The translations under genes were made by a program, and so were the position numbers. The notes beneath the pieces are model-generated. The model was not told the origin of the DNA and made no database searches. It saw nothing but the letters and a program-made list of their open reading frames with translations. A DNA stretch of 64,000 nt from Trebouxia sp. TZW2008 (Eukaryota > Chlorophyta > Trebouxiophyceae > Trebouxiales > Trebouxiaceae), in the NCBI GenBank assembly GCA_002118135.1, contig BDIU01000412.1:399267-463266 (forward strand), given 5' to 3'. This document shows positions 46,538-58,235 of the stretch, one piece after another; the stretch's first letter is position 1; each line of letters starts with the position of its first letter.

Positions 46538-48208
46538 TTATGATGCAGTCTGTGTCTGGTTGCTTGGGTCCTTGCCGAAATCTACTGGCAGCTCCAGGGT
46601 GGCAATCAGCTGCTTCAGTGCCTCTTGCTCAGCCTCAAGCCTGCATTTGCAAGCTGTACATATTGGCAATGACAAATGTAGCAGAGTTAAGCAGGCTTGC
46701 TACCTTGCAATGTTGCCCTCGACAAGTTCGAACCATTAAATGAAGACGCAACAATCATCGTACAAGCTGCCTTGCTATTGCTTTGTGTCATGAGGACTGC
46801 AAGCGCTGCACCAGCACGCAAGCATACAATGAGCAACGCCTATTCCAATGTAGTGTCAGTGCACACATTGTGAGGTGTAAGATTACAGACTAGACATGAG
46901 CATACTTTACAATCATGAACCATCAGAACCCTGGCTGACTTGGGTTGAAAAGTCTGAAAGCAGCAGCTGATCAACGCTTTCTTTTCTCAATGTCAAATCA
47001 ATACACTCATATTGCCAGTTGCACATGCATATCAGATGGCAGAGGTCCTTGTTTGCGTAAAACAGCTCAAGCAGATGCCCTGGACAAGCGAGTTGCGTGC
47101 GCTCTTCTATGAGCTTATAAACAATGTGCAAAAGCTCAAAGGCTTTGCGATGACAAGCACCACTAGACACACTTCCAGCTGTGAATGTCAGCAATACCAA
47201 TGATGTTGCATGATGTTGCAAACAGGTCTGCAGTCAGCATGAGCACAGACGCAATTTGGCACTTACTTGAGCAGCTTGATGTCAACAGTCATGTGATGGA
47301 TGATTTGCAAGAGCTGACCTGACAATGTCTTCATCAATCAGGTCGCAGTAACGCGTCCAATGCAAGGTGTCTTTCTCAATCACATCTCTTGCACACAGAG
47401 TTTTGTGCAGCGCTGCAGTCAACGCATTGCTTTCCACCTGTTCTATGCCAGATCTGCAGCAGATAAATATGTTGTCGCAGGCACCATTTGTGCAGGCTAT
47501 GTGCATCACCAGGAACATTTTTCACATGGATGAGACTCTCATGATTGCGCTCAAAGTCTCTGGATACTACGGGATGCATCTGCCAAGCTGTTCAACAGTG
47601 CACTGCATGCGCATTGAGGGTACAAGCTGCCTGCATGCACATGCACATGCGTGCCAACAGCCACTGCTGATGACAAGCAACAGGATTGACACTACAGTGC
47701 TGTACAATGATGTGCTGCATCTTGACAAAGACTCTCAGACACTGTCTTGCACATACTTTGCGCTCCACTTGCACACAAGTGGCAGGAACTCAGGCATTCA
47801 TCTCACTCACTTTGCGCATAATTGATTCCATACATCCTTGATCTTCGAACTTCTGCCTGCCATGGCCTCGTGATACTCCTGCTGCAACTGCTGCTGGTTC
47901 TGCACATTCTGAGCTGCCTGACATTCCATTGCATTCTGCTGCTGGGTCAGTTCGTGCTGCTGCTGGTCTTGAGAGCGCTGAATGTACTGCATGTCCTCAT
48001 TCTGTTTTGAGTACAATCCCGTTGTGTATGGTATTACTTGGCTGCGAAATGCTTCCTTATCAGATGCAGCCTGGGCCACAACTTCCTGTTCCTGTTTCTC
48101 CAAGGCAAGCAACTCACGTTGGAGCTGGTCAATCTGCTGCTGCATTGGGAGCAGCAGCTGCTCTGGCATCAATTCTGCGTGGCCAAGACCTGTCTGCAGT
48201 GACTGCAT
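46538..48208 (-). CDS. Small glutamine-rich coiled-coil protein
   Basis: Exons 48208-47811, 47453-47319, 47162-47025 and 46640-46538 join in frame from ATG to TAA, giving 257 residues. Residues 1-130 form a Gln/Glu-rich coiled coil (QQQIDQLQRELLALEKQEQE). Residues 130-225 look globular and helical (ALHKTLCARDVIEKDTLHWT, FELLHIVYKLIEERTQLACP), and the C-terminus returns to coiled coil (LEAEQEALKQLIATLELP). I do not recognise the family; size and layout resemble small kinetochore or augmin-type subunits but that is speculation. In the last exon a weak donor (GTAGAT) could instead join it to the AAA+ gene downstream, so one long gene is the alternative. It is divergent from the CxxCxxCC protein gene. 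Confidence 0.55.
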
Positions 48209-48602
48209 GCCGCTGTGTGTGCCGCGCAGGCCGGCTCCGCCCTAGCTCGCGCTTTGATCTACTGCCTCCTGTCTGGCCATCTGCATAAGTGATTGCGGCC
48301 TCAGATTTGCGAACCGGCAGGCTGCTGGACGCGGAGGTGGCTGTTCTTGAATGGTATCCTATACTGTACAGCAAACACTGTGCACCCAATACCGTGGTAT
48401 ATATACTGAGTGAAGTTGAGAGAGCCAACCCGTGCTCAACTTGCTACCAAGCTGATTGTCTCTCAGGAATATGCTGGCTTTCAGTGACCACTTCAGAGCT
48501 AGCTAGCTGGGGCTGAGGCAGCAGTCCTAACAGCTGCTGCTTGACTAAGTCTTAGTCATCTTGCAGCTGCTACCTGTGCATGCTGGCCGCTCAGCGCTGA
48601 AA
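48209..48602. promoter_or_regulatory. Candidate bidirectional promoter
   Basis: About 390 bases between the divergent ATGs at 48208 (minus) and 48603 (plus). Contains TATATATAC at about 48398, which could serve the + strand gene at a distance; no firm core element. Confidence 0.35.
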
Positions 48603-49452
48603 ATGACGCTTTTTGACGTGCATCCGGGTCGGTTGCTGCATAAGCTCGAGTGTGGCGTCCAAAACCCTCTTACCACTTGTGCATTGCCACTTACCACAAG
48701 AGCACACGGACGCCGCCGAGTTGATCACAGGTCTCGCCGTAAGCTTAAGAGCAGGTCTCGACAAGCCATAACTTCTGCTGCTGTCAACCCTGTCGATAGC
48801 GCAGCAGCAGTTTTGTTTGCTGACAAGCGGTTCAAGTGCACGGAGTGCGGTAAGTGTTGCACCGGCGAAGGCGAGGTGTGGGTGTCTGAGGCGGAGTGCC
48901 AAGCCATAGCCGAGAACCTGCACATATCCACAGCTGACTTCCTGACTCAATATTGCAAAAGTCATGGCAAAGGCTTGCCTGGCTGGCATGTGCTGACGCA
49001 GAAGGATAATGCAGACAAGGTCAGGCTTGGCTGCTTTGCTTAACGTGCAGTTCCGCCTAGATGCCAGTTGTGCATTCTCAGTATTTGTCGCAAATACCAA
49101 AAGCTATCTGCTCAAACGGGTGTCAAGCTGACCCATGCAAATACATGAGCAAACATTCATATACTTGCCATGTACAGTGACTAAAATGCTGCAGGACTGT
49201 ATATTCCTTGAAGACAAGCTGTGCAGCATCTACCAAGTTAGGCCCGTACAGTGTGCAACATACCCTTGGTGGCCAGAGCTCATGACCCCTGCTGCATGGC
49301 AGCAAGAAGGCAGAGAAGTCTGTGAGGGCTTAGACCATGAAGATGCCAAGCCTCTCGATATGCAAGATGCTACTGCCAAGTTGAAGCTGACTACTGAGCA
49401 TTTTGTTGTCAAACCTATTGCGCCTAAATCACAAGCCGCCTCAATCAACTAG
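48603..49452 (+). CDS. CxxCxxCC (YkgJ-type) metal-binding domain protein
   Basis: Exons 48603-49019 and 49195-49452 join in frame to 224 residues. The first 70 residues are basic and Ser/Arg-rich (RRKLKSRSRQAITSAAV) and resemble a chloroplast or mitochondrial transit peptide. The domain begins with FKCTECGKCCTGEGEVWVSE (cysteines 79, 82, 85, 86) and continues in exon 2 with CIFLEDKLCSIYQVRPVQCA and TYPWWPEL (cysteines 141, 149, 159). This is the cysteine pattern of the UPF0153/YkgJ zinc- or iron-chelating family, common in bacteria and plastid-bearing eukaryotes; the biochemical role is unknown. Length is normal for the algal/plant members. All eight family cysteines that I expect are present except that I could place only seven with confidence. 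Confidence 0.85.
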
Positions 49453-49598
49453 CCTGGTACAATGTGTATGTCAGAATGTTCTGTCTGTTTTCTCAGCTCT
49501 GCCATTGAAGCAATTGGACTAGACTCGGACACTCATTCTGGTTGAACAGATGTCATGCAATTCGCGCAAAAGCTGAAACCACTTGATTCATCAAGGAA

Positions 49599-51293
49599 AT
49601 GGCTATGCCGTCGATGTCATCCCCTGACCAGTGTTACTTGTCCTCGTACAACTTGGTCAGCAGCAGTATGGGTAGGATTGAGCGTTGGCCAGCTCCTCAG
49701 TCTTGCCAGTTAAATAAGACACCCAGACACTGCTTGCGCCATCCAACAGCACAGCAGCATCCAGCATCGATCCTTATCATCCTGTAGATTACGTGTACTG
49801 ATAACCCCTGCAGAGACAGCAGCCGTGCTTGCTGATTGCAAATTGCTGTTGACACACATGTGCTGATATTGAGGGCAATGCCTACGTTGTTCATTTTTGG
49901 GGTGCAGTGCGCTTCAAAGGTTGATGGCCATTTTATGGACAGCCTTGCTGATGTTGGGTGATATCAGTGAAATGTGCCTCTTGAACCGCACAGGTTTTTG
50001 TGAACTGCAAGACTTGTGCTTGAATGGTCATGCAGTCTGCAACTTGAAGCCGTTGATTAGCTGGTGAATTTTGAGAGATGCAAGACTTGTGCTTGGTTGG
50101 TCATGCAGTCTGCAACTTGAAGTCGTTGATTAGCTGGTGATGGGCAGCAATTGTGTGCTCTACAAGCTCTGCCTCTATTGCAGCCCAGCACTGAAGACAC
50201 AAATCAACTTACTGAGAGTTGCAACACAGAGCGGAACAGCATTACTCACCTTCAATCACATGGGTTGAACACCCAGCTTCACACTCTATTCATGATGCTC
50301 AACAAAGCATTGTCATATCAGCGGCTCAGTCAACCTCAGCTAACATTCCTCCTGCCTCAAGCCAGTGCAGTGATGAGCAGCCCAGCATGTTGGTGTCAGA
50401 AGTTCACCCAGTTTTGGTTCATGCCCATCACAACTTTGACCAGGAGAACAGTGTCGCACAGCTGAGCTTGTGCAGCATGGCGGTGTCAGAGGTTGACCCA
50501 ACTTTGGTTCATGCCCACCACAGTGTAAGCCATGACAGTGTGGCAGAGCCCAGCTTGTACAGCATGGTGGTGTCAGAGATCCAGCCAAACCTGTTACATG
50601 CTCACGACAGCTTTGACCAGGACAACAGTGTTGCAGAGGCCAGCTTGTGTAGCATAGCGATCCCAGAAACTCGGCCAAATCTGGATCTTGCTCACAACAG
50701 CTTTGACCAGGACAGCGTTGCAGAGACCAGGTTGCTGATGCCAGATGATGTTTGCACTATGCCCAAAGCACAGGAGGAAATGTTGTTTCCTGAAGATGAC
50801 TGCACCCTGCCCAGGGCACAGCACAGCATGCTGATGCCTGAGGCTGAAACTTCTAAGGCTTATGCAAACAATGCACAGGCCCCTAGCAGGTAATTTACCC
50901 AATTTCTTTGCTGTACACATTGTCTGCTGCATTGGCATTACACCATGACTGATGCATTGTCATGCTGTTCACATCGTCTGTTGCATTGGCGCCACACCAT
51001 GACTAATGCGTCGTCATGCTGTACACATCATTGGTGACAGCAGCTCGAGGAAGTGAACTGTCGTGTGCCTGTCTTGCTTCAGATCTTGCGTGCGTATTGT
51101 CAGAGCTCGCTCAGTGGATGTGCGCTTTGCTCGCACACTGTGCAAACCTAGTCAGCTCTCTCCATTGATTTTCCCGTTTCAGCAAGATGACATGCATGTG
51201 ATGCAAGCCTCTAACATCGGCTTCTCTGCATCACTTGGCAGCAGAAGCACAACACAAATCCACCAAAACTGCAAACAAGCCAACTCCAGCTGA
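49599..51293 (+). CDS. Protein with about 29-residue tandem repeats (5' end uncertain)
   Basis: Two 3' exons are well supported: about 50219-50889, then 51083-51293 ending in TGA, with matching phase. The first carries four repeats of about 29 residues (consensus VSEVxPxLVHAHxxFDQDNS), starting near 50387, 50475, 50560 and 50650, followed by an acidic segment (MPDDVCTMPKAQEEMLFPED). A possible first exon is 49599-49671 (MAMPSMSSPDQCYLSSYNLV, donor GTAGGA), but I could not connect it in phase. No family recognised; composition suggests a disordered protein with repeated short linear motifs. Confidence 0.45.
49990..50150. repeat. Two-copy direct repeat of about 75-80 bases
   Basis: GCAAGACTTGTGCTTGAATGGTCATGCAGTCTGCAACTTGAAGCCGTTGATTAGCTGGTGA-type sequence occurs near 50008 and again near 50081 with few changes. 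It lies upstream of the repeat-protein exon and includes an acceptor-like ATGCAG. Confidence 0.8.
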
Positions 51294-52191
51294 ATTTGGC
51301 ATGATGCTGGCAGGCAAGGGAAATTGTCAGGGCTGCGTGACGCAGTGGGCTACTGGTCTTATTATGTGCTAGGGGCTGTGTGTGGAGTGAGGGAGGGCCC
51401 CAGCAAAGCCTGGCGCTCCTGACTGATTGTACATGTAAGCGACCGCCCCTTACAGTTCACAGTGTGGTTTTGTCTGCAAGTACAGAAGGCTTCTGATGGC
51501 TGCTGCAACGCGTGTGTGCCCCCTAAATCTTTGCTGATGCATCTAAGTTGTCTTCCAAATGGAAACTGAGTGTGAGCGTATTGCCTGATAGCCTGCAGCA
51601 TTATACTGTTGCTGCTGCAGCTCTTCACGGTAACCTGCAGTTATGGGTTCTGCACCTTCCCTATTTGATAGATGTTGCTGCGTTTGACCATGTGCACCTG
51701 TCATGACAACAGGCATGCTCTGTATACTGATGTACATTCACGCTGTCTTTGTAATGCAGCACATCCCTGTTGCTGCTCCTGGCCCTGCTGAGGCTACCTC
51801 AAATGCATTTTTGACGGAATGAACAAATGCATAGAAATCATCTTGCTGTTCAGGTACCCAGCTGAAGCAGTCGCAAGCCCTATAGGCCATTCAGACTGCT
51901 GTCAACCCCACAGCCTGACCTCATGCCAGCCAGCAGTCATTGCCACACAGGCGACAGCAAATCGGTTCTTGGGGCAGTTCCTTTGCAGCGTCAGCAACCA
52001 GCCCCATGCTGCAGATGCTGCTCACTGCACATTGTGCTCTGGGAGCTATGCACGGCAGCATTGTAGCACTAGTCCCCCTTAGCTGATGGCTTCTGGTTCT
52101 GGGTACAAGCAGGCAGCAGGGCATCTTAGGGCAAGTTAACAGCAGCTCTAGCTTCGGCTTGCCAGCGTGTTTGCTGTTCCCTTCCAATCAG
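51294..52191. other. No gene recognised
   Basis: Intergenic; short frames on both strands only. Should contain the 3' UTR of the repeat protein. Confidence 0.4.
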
Positions 52192-52745
52192 GTGTTGGAT
52201 GCTGTTCTCCAAGCACTCATGAGAGCAGCAGCGGTAGCAGCAGAAGCAGCAAGGCTCATTTGCCATGTCAACAAGGCAAGGTGGCCATTGCCATCAGCAC
52301 TGTGAAGTTGATGGGCATGCTGGCAAGGTGTCACACGCCATTTTTGGTGCATGGTGGCAGCAGCAGCAGCAGGACTAGCAGCATCAGCTGCAGGACGCTT
52401 GAGCTGTGCTGATGAGGCAAGTTGGTCATTGCCAACCTTGATGGTCTGTAGGCAGCCAGCAAGGAAGCTGGGTGTTGCGGCTTTGCGTGCAGCAACTCAC
52501 AAAGCCTGTGCAGCTGTGCACACAGTACTCACCTTGGCACAGCGTGTTGCCAGAGGCCTGTGAGCTGTGTGTCAGTCAGGTGTCTCAAGCTTGCAGTCAG
52601 ACGTTGTAAGATGCCTCTACAGGTCCTGTGCTTCCCGGTGCAGCGGTCCTTGTGGCATTCATCCTGATTCAGACTCAGCTCTCACTGTGGTCAGCAGAAC
52701 CCCTGACAACGGTCAGCGCCATGACCCCGCCATGGTCAGCTTGCG

Positions 52746-52801
<56 letters not shown>

Positions 52802-52827
52802 TCCCCCCCCCCCCCCCCCCCCCCCCG
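52746..52827. repeat. Poly-C tract of about 80 bases
   Basis: A run of about 53 C, a CTCTC interruption, then about 24 more C. The opposite strand is a G run able to form G-quadruplexes, and this strand an i-motif. Exact length in an assembly should not be trusted. It sits in no supported exon; the proline-rich frame across it is an artefact. Confidence 0.95.
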
Positions 52828-53097
52828 GGCGGCCCCCTCCCCCAGCAGCCTGACTCCTTGCTGCAGTCAGCTTATCACCCTGTTGTGGTCAGCAAATCCC
52901 CTTACCATGGTCAGCGCCATGACCAGTGAACAGGTGCTAGGTAAGCGTCTTGTACTTGTACTCCTTTTGAATGACTGCTTTTGAAGCCATGGTTGATTGT
53001 GTTCATGCTGAAACACGCCGCTGTTCTTGTGTATCCTCACAGCGTGCTATGCAGTGTGCAGCGTGACTTCTGACCTCTTCTTGGACCCTCCTTTGCA

Positions 53098-53168
53098 GTC
53101 ACTATGCTTTGCAGTCACTGTGCTTTGCTCTGTTCTGCTTTGCTTTGCCTTGCTTTGCAGTCACACTG
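53098..53168. repeat. TTTGC-rich short repeat
   Basis: Units of GCTTTGC, GCTCTGT and similar recur about ten times. Similar to the pentanucleotide run at 34478-34542. Confidence 0.7.
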
Positions 53169-54132
53169 GGCTTTGCTTGCAGGTACAGCTATGTCATGCG
53201 CTACTGCCTTACAGGCTTTGTGCCTAGCCCACCACACCTCATGCCATGACCCATGCCCACTACAAGTGATGCCCCATATCTACAGTCACTGCATAAAAAC
53301 ACAGCCTCAATAGCAATGATTGTATGGGTCACAGCAGCAGCATATGGCAATGCAAGGCCAGCAGCTGAATTAGACTCTGCATCTGCCAACTTCGTCACAG
53401 GGTATCTGCAGCTAAAGATTGATAGCTTAGCCTCAGCAGCAATGATTGCGCGAGTCACAGCAGCAGCATATGGCCATGCAAGGCCAGCGGCTAATTCAGA
53501 CTCTACACGTGTCACTCAACACAGGAGAATAGCAGCTTCTGCAAGTCAACTGCCTGAGTCAGAAAGCATGCAGTACAATCAACGCATCAGACTTTCAGCA
53601 TTTCTAGTTGTGTTGATGCAGCTGAATGCGTGATGGACATGGAAATATTTGCATGTAGCTGCACTCAAGCGCTCGCTAGCTACATACCTACGTATACAGT
53701 GCCAGCCTACTCTCAAAGCACAACTTAGGTTTATGCCCAAGACCATGAAGTACATGATTTTTCCGTCCAACAGATCTGTCCAGACGTCTTGCACAACAAC
53801 CAAGTTGTGTTGAGCACATTATTGCTAGCAATTCCTGATGCGGCATGTAATGCAACACAGTGAAAATATGCCAGCCAAGTTCTATTCGTCTGGTTGCATT
53901 GCATTGACTTGCCCCTTACGTATAGGTCCAAGCTCTGCGCTGTCAGGTCAGACAATAGGCCTCGAACAGGACGAAAGTAGTGACTGGCTCTTGAATGTGG
54001 TTGATCAGCTTAGACTGAACCTTCCGTCGCCATAGCAAACGCAGCTCATTACTCATGAGTCCAAGAAAGTCGTTGAAAAGCCACGATCGTGAAGCATAGC
54101 GCCAGGCTCGACGGCATCACCACGCCGGCGTG

Positions 54133-57027
54133 ATGGCACTGTCTGATATCATCGAACGCATGCCAAAGGCGGAGCTGCATGTGCACATCGAGGGGTGCTT
54201 GGAGCCGGACTTGGTCCTTAAGCTTGCAGAGCGAAATGAAATGCAGCAGCAGTTGCCGTACAAGACACTGGCCGAGGCCGAAGCAGCGTTTCAATACGAC
54301 AACTTGCAAGAGTTCCTCGATTTGCGTGACGCGACGCTTCAGGTAAAGCAGCACACCTTTGTCTGACTTTGCTCGTACAGGTCTTCTCTGCAGAAGCTGA
54401 CTGCGACCGCAACTTCTGACTGTGATTTGAATCAGGTACTGAGAACAGAGCAAGATTTCTATGAAGTAACGATGCTGTACTTGAGCCGGGTTGCAGCCGA
54501 AAATGTCGTGCACACTGAGATATTTTTTGACCCTCAAGTACACACCATGAGGGGTGTCGGCTTTGACATTTTCATGCCTGGCCTCACAAGAGGTATAAAG
54601 GTGCACATCAATGGCGCAGCTGGAAGCTCCTGCAATGTGACATGCCTAATCGCTGACACTTTGGTGTGACGTGCTTACAGGATGGCAGTAAAAAGTATGG
54701 CATCACAGCAGGACTCCTGATGTGTTTCATGACTGAACTAGGACCTCAAGGAGCTGAAGAATGCTTGGAACAGGTTACAAACCAACCCACATGCAATTGA
54801 TTGCATGCTGTGCAATCCCTGTGCAAACTAAAGTTGGCACATGTTAGATTGCCCTGATTGCAGATTGCTTTACAGTGATCAAACGCCCTCTTCACATGAT
54901 GCCACGCACATCACAGACATGCGAACTGCGCAGATGTGTGCATCAGCTGTTGTATACAGCTGTTGTTGTTTCGTCAGGGACAAGCCCCAGACTTGGAAGA
55001 TAGGCATGCTTGCCTTGTAAAGCGTTCTTGCAAACCCTTCAGAACTGGCTGCATCACTGCAGGGTTTGCACTTCCATTTCAGAACACTCTTTGAAAGCCC
55101 TCAGACGTCCTCAAACTATCCTTCAATGCAGGCAATGCCCTACATCAAAGACGTTATTGGGGTAGGGCTTGCAAGGGGTATTCCCAACTGGAAAGGGGGC
55201 AGAGCCTCCCATACTTCTTTTGCTCCTATCTTCAAGAAATGCAAAGCCATGGGACTGCACTTGACTGCACATGCAGGTGCGCAAAAAGAAGGTTCTTGCC
55301 TGTTGCAATTTGACACACTGTAGCCTTGACTTATATGTTGGATTGTTGTATACACAACCTGCAATCTGCATGAGCATATGCTGTGTGTTCCATGCTACTC
55401 AAGGCTTGCTTGGCGGTATAATGCGTTGGACCCTTGTGCATGCAACAACATTCAGCTGTCACATGCAGATGCCTGTAACCTGCTCTAATGCTCTCACAGA
55501 TTACAAACACTTCTGGATGCATTGCCGCCTTCTGTGCCTTGATGATCTCAGCAATGCTTGCACAAGCTTTTGTTTCAGCAAATGCCTTGTCAAGAGTAAT
55601 GCACATGGTGAAACTTTGCAGTCAGAATTGGGGCCAGCAGAAGTCTTCATAGCGCATTTATATTGTTGGGCCATCCTCAGACAGGAACGAAAAGCTACAG
55701 CTGTTGATGGTGTCATTGATGCATGCAGATGAGGAAGGGCCAGCAGATGAGCTTTGGGAGTCCATCAATGAGTTGCATGTTAGAGAATCTATTTCACATA
55801 TAACCTCACAATCTCATTGCTGATACAACATGGATGACTCAGCAACTGGCTTGTAAACCAGATCTTACATGTAAGTGGTCGTAGGTGAGGAAGGTCCAGC
55901 AGACGAGCTTTGGGAGTCCATCAATGAGTTACATGTGGAAAGAATTGACCATGGCGTAAGCTGCTTGCAAGATCCACAGCTGATGAAGTTGCTCAAGGAG
56001 ACTCGCATGCCTCTCACTGTCTGCCCCTGCTCCAACTACAAGGTGACCTTGCTGCAACTCGCAATATTTTCCTGCTTGAATGCAAAGATGCTCAAGTTGA
56101 CTTGCATGGCTCTCACTGTCTGGCCCTGCTCAAACTACATGGTGAATCCAAACACCCTTACATCATTGTATGCATCAGTGGTTTGCAAGATCCACAGCTG
56201 ATGAAGCTACTGAAGGAGACTAGCATGTCTCTAACCATTTGCCCTTGCTCAAATTACAAGGTGAATTCAAGGCCTCTTTAACTGTTTTGCAAGCATAAGC
56301 TGCTTATAAGATCCTCAACCGATGAAGCTTTCACAGGAGACTTGCATGCCTTTGACGTTGGTTCCAGGCACCAATCAAGGTGACTTCAGCGGCCCATACA
56401 ACATTTGCATGCTTTTCAGAGTCACAGTTTGTTACCACTCTGATGGACTTGAGCATATCCTTGAGCCTCCTGGAAGACTGCACAGTCTTTCAATCACTCT
56501 ACCCAATGTGGTGAAGTTCAAGATTGTGTCAAGTGGCTGCGGTGATTACATGTGCTTGCTAATTGCTGAGCTAACTAAGCTAATCTGCTGTACAAATCTC
56601 GCATGAGGTCTAGGAACAACACCACAGACACTTACTCTGCCTCGGCTGATGCTGCAGCTGCAACTTTACAGAGGCACACTGTTCAAGCACATAAAAGAGT
56701 TACCAGCAGCGACCTGCACGTGACATTGAAGACGGACTGACTGTGCTTCTGCTGATGCTGCAGCTGCAAGTGTACAGAGGCACGCTCTTTGAACGGATGA
56801 AGGAGCTCATAGCAGCAGAGTTGTGCGTGACGGTGAACACTGATGACCCTCCATTCTTTGGAGGCTACATGAACGAGAACTACAGGTTCTGGGTGAAGAA
56901 CTTAGGCCTTACGGAGGCACAGGTTCTGCAGCTGGGCCAAAATTCATTTGAGGCGGCTTTCATGCCAGCAAGCGACAAAGCCAGGTTTCAAAACGCAGTG
57001 CAATGCTGTAGTGGAACACAGGCCTGA
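54133..57027 (+). CDS. Adenine deaminase (Aah1 type)
   Basis: Exons 54133-54342, 54436-54600, 54681-54773, 55132-55276, 55885-56042 and 56764-57027 join in frame to 344 residues, the normal length of the family. It belongs to the adenosine/adenine deaminase metal-dependent hydrolases: metal ligands H16 and H18 (AELHVHIEGCLEP), H203 with catalytic E206 (AHAG|EEGP across a splice junction), H227 region (RIDHGV) and D284 (NTDDPPFFGG). FFDPQVHTMRGV and GITAGLLMCFM favour the fungal/bacterial adenine deaminase subgroup (adenine to hypoxanthine, purine salvage) over adenosine deaminase. Probably cytosolic. The acceptor of exon 5 is TAG. Introns 4 and 5 contain several partial copies of exons 5 and 6. 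Confidence 0.92.
55725..55795 (+). repeat. Acceptor-edge copy of deaminase exon 5
   Basis: ATGCAG then ATGAGGAAGGGCCAGCAGAT... copies the first 65 bases of exon 55885-56042, about 155 bases upstream. It keeps an AG with a better CAG consensus than the TAG of the intact exon. Use of it would replace the glycine before the catalytic Glu by Asp and then run into a stop. Confidence 0.85.
55967..56380 (+). repeat. Four-copy donor-edge array of deaminase exon 5
   Basis: The end of exon 5 (DPQLMKLLKETRMPLTVCPC then SNYK and the donor) ends at 56042, with copies ending near 56141, 56261 and 56377. The third keeps most codons (PLTICPCSNYK-like), the second is shortened, the fourth is badly decayed. 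Each is followed by GTGAATCC, GTGAATTC or GTGACTTC. Period about 100-120 bases. Confidence 0.88.
56648..56702 (+). repeat. Acceptor-edge copy of deaminase exon 6
   Basis: CTGATGCTGCAGCTGCAACTTTACAGAGGCACACTGTTC parallels the intact exon start at 56752-56790 with the same CTGCAG acceptor. The period is about 105 bases. (Sequence match read by eye.). Confidence 0.8.
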
Positions 57028-58235
57028 ATGTGCCAAGCCGCACATGTGCCACATTGCTGGAACAGTCTCAGCTGAGGCAGGCAGTGCATTGAGGTCCTGA
57101 GCTGCTGCTCCATGACAAACTATAAGACCTTGACCCTTTTAGTGACAATGTGAATGAGATGCCTGCACGGCATGTTTCCAATGACAAGCAGTTGACAGCT
57201 GGTAGGGTTTCCAATTAACAATCGGCAGTGATCATTGAGCTCAAGCAATCAATCAATCAATTTTACTGTCCTTGGGACCCAACAGGGGGATCAACAGACA
57301 ATATCAACAATGAATCAATGCAAATCACACCTAAGCTAAAATAAGCATGCAATAAATTGTCTCGGTGTTCGTCAACAGAGCACCTGGATAGCTAGGGACA
57401 TGAGGGAGAGGTGCTAGTGCTGCAACGCCGCCACTAACACACTACTACACCTTAATTGTCTTTGATGTTCTCAACAAAGCATCGAGAAGTGCTAGGAACA
57501 TAATGAAGGAAGATGCTAGTGCTGTGACATCACTACCACCTTAAGCCTAGATATGAATGAGTTGATGCCAAGGCACAGTCAAAAGCATGTGCATGCTCTG
57601 TCTGTCGTATGCATGCAGTCCACTGACGGCTCGGAAGTCTATCCATTTATCAATCTTGAATGCAGAGTGATCACAGCTTTCCCAAATTGGTCTGTCTCAC
57701 ATTGAATCTGACAGTGTGCATCGCAAGGGCAGACATGATGAGCAACGTCCATGACAGGCTTGAGCCCAGCCAGCCTATAGAGTAGGTTTACTCAGACGAG
57801 TGTGTTGCATATTCGACACACCAGACAGCAATCCAGCTGTTTTCATGCGCAGTGGTCTGTGAGCCTCACAATAGCTTTTGGTGTTCAAGGTTTGTGAGCA
57901 CCAATATGTCAATTTGCCTGTTTGACAAAGGTCTGGACAAGCATTCGGCACTGTTCATGTGAGCACATTTTGAGACCTTCTGGGCGAGCATGATGCAGAG
58001 CCGCACTTGGCGGTGCAAGAGCTAAGGCATGCATGCGCTTGAGCTTGTCAATTGCGATGATCCAGCTGAGCCGCTAGAGGGCAGAAGATGTGCATGACTA
58101 AGGTTGTGGGCCCGTTTACCTAACACACTGCGGATGCGCGACTCGATGCGCTGCTAGGCCGGGCCTGCCGTAGGTTGCGCATTGCGCAATCTGGATCGTC
58201 GGGCGGACTCAGTTGAAGGCGTGCAAGGCCTCGAC
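57028..58235. other. Intergenic region
   Basis: Between the deaminase stop and the bZIP start. Holds a short CAAT repeat at 57247-57262 and no recognisable exon. The right end is GC-richer and should carry the bZIP promoter and 5' UTR. Confidence 0.5.

Larger units (their letters stand above)
52192..54035 (+). pseudogene. Possible degraded or unresolved Ala-rich gene
   Basis: Coding-like pieces on the + strand include 52192-52290 after an ATCAG acceptor (VLDAVLQALMRAAAVAAEAA), a related Ala-rich frame at 52351-52563, a duplicated block at 53310-53510 (AMIVWVTAAAYGNARPAAEL and AMIARVTAAAYGHARPAANS), and a terminal-exon-like frame at about 53927-54035 (LEQDESSDWLLNVVDQLRLN, ending in TAG). I could not link them in one frame. 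It may be a real gene with unrecognised exons or a relic. Confidence 0.25.

Noticed and set aside
52567..52984. Proline-rich open frames around 52740-52830
   Set aside because: The prolines come from the poly-C homopolymer, the flanks have no coding character and two frames are equally open.
57247..57262. CAAT repeats as a functional CCAAT-box cluster
   Set aside because: A four-unit simple repeat about 1 kb from the nearest start codon; nothing else supports a regulatory role.
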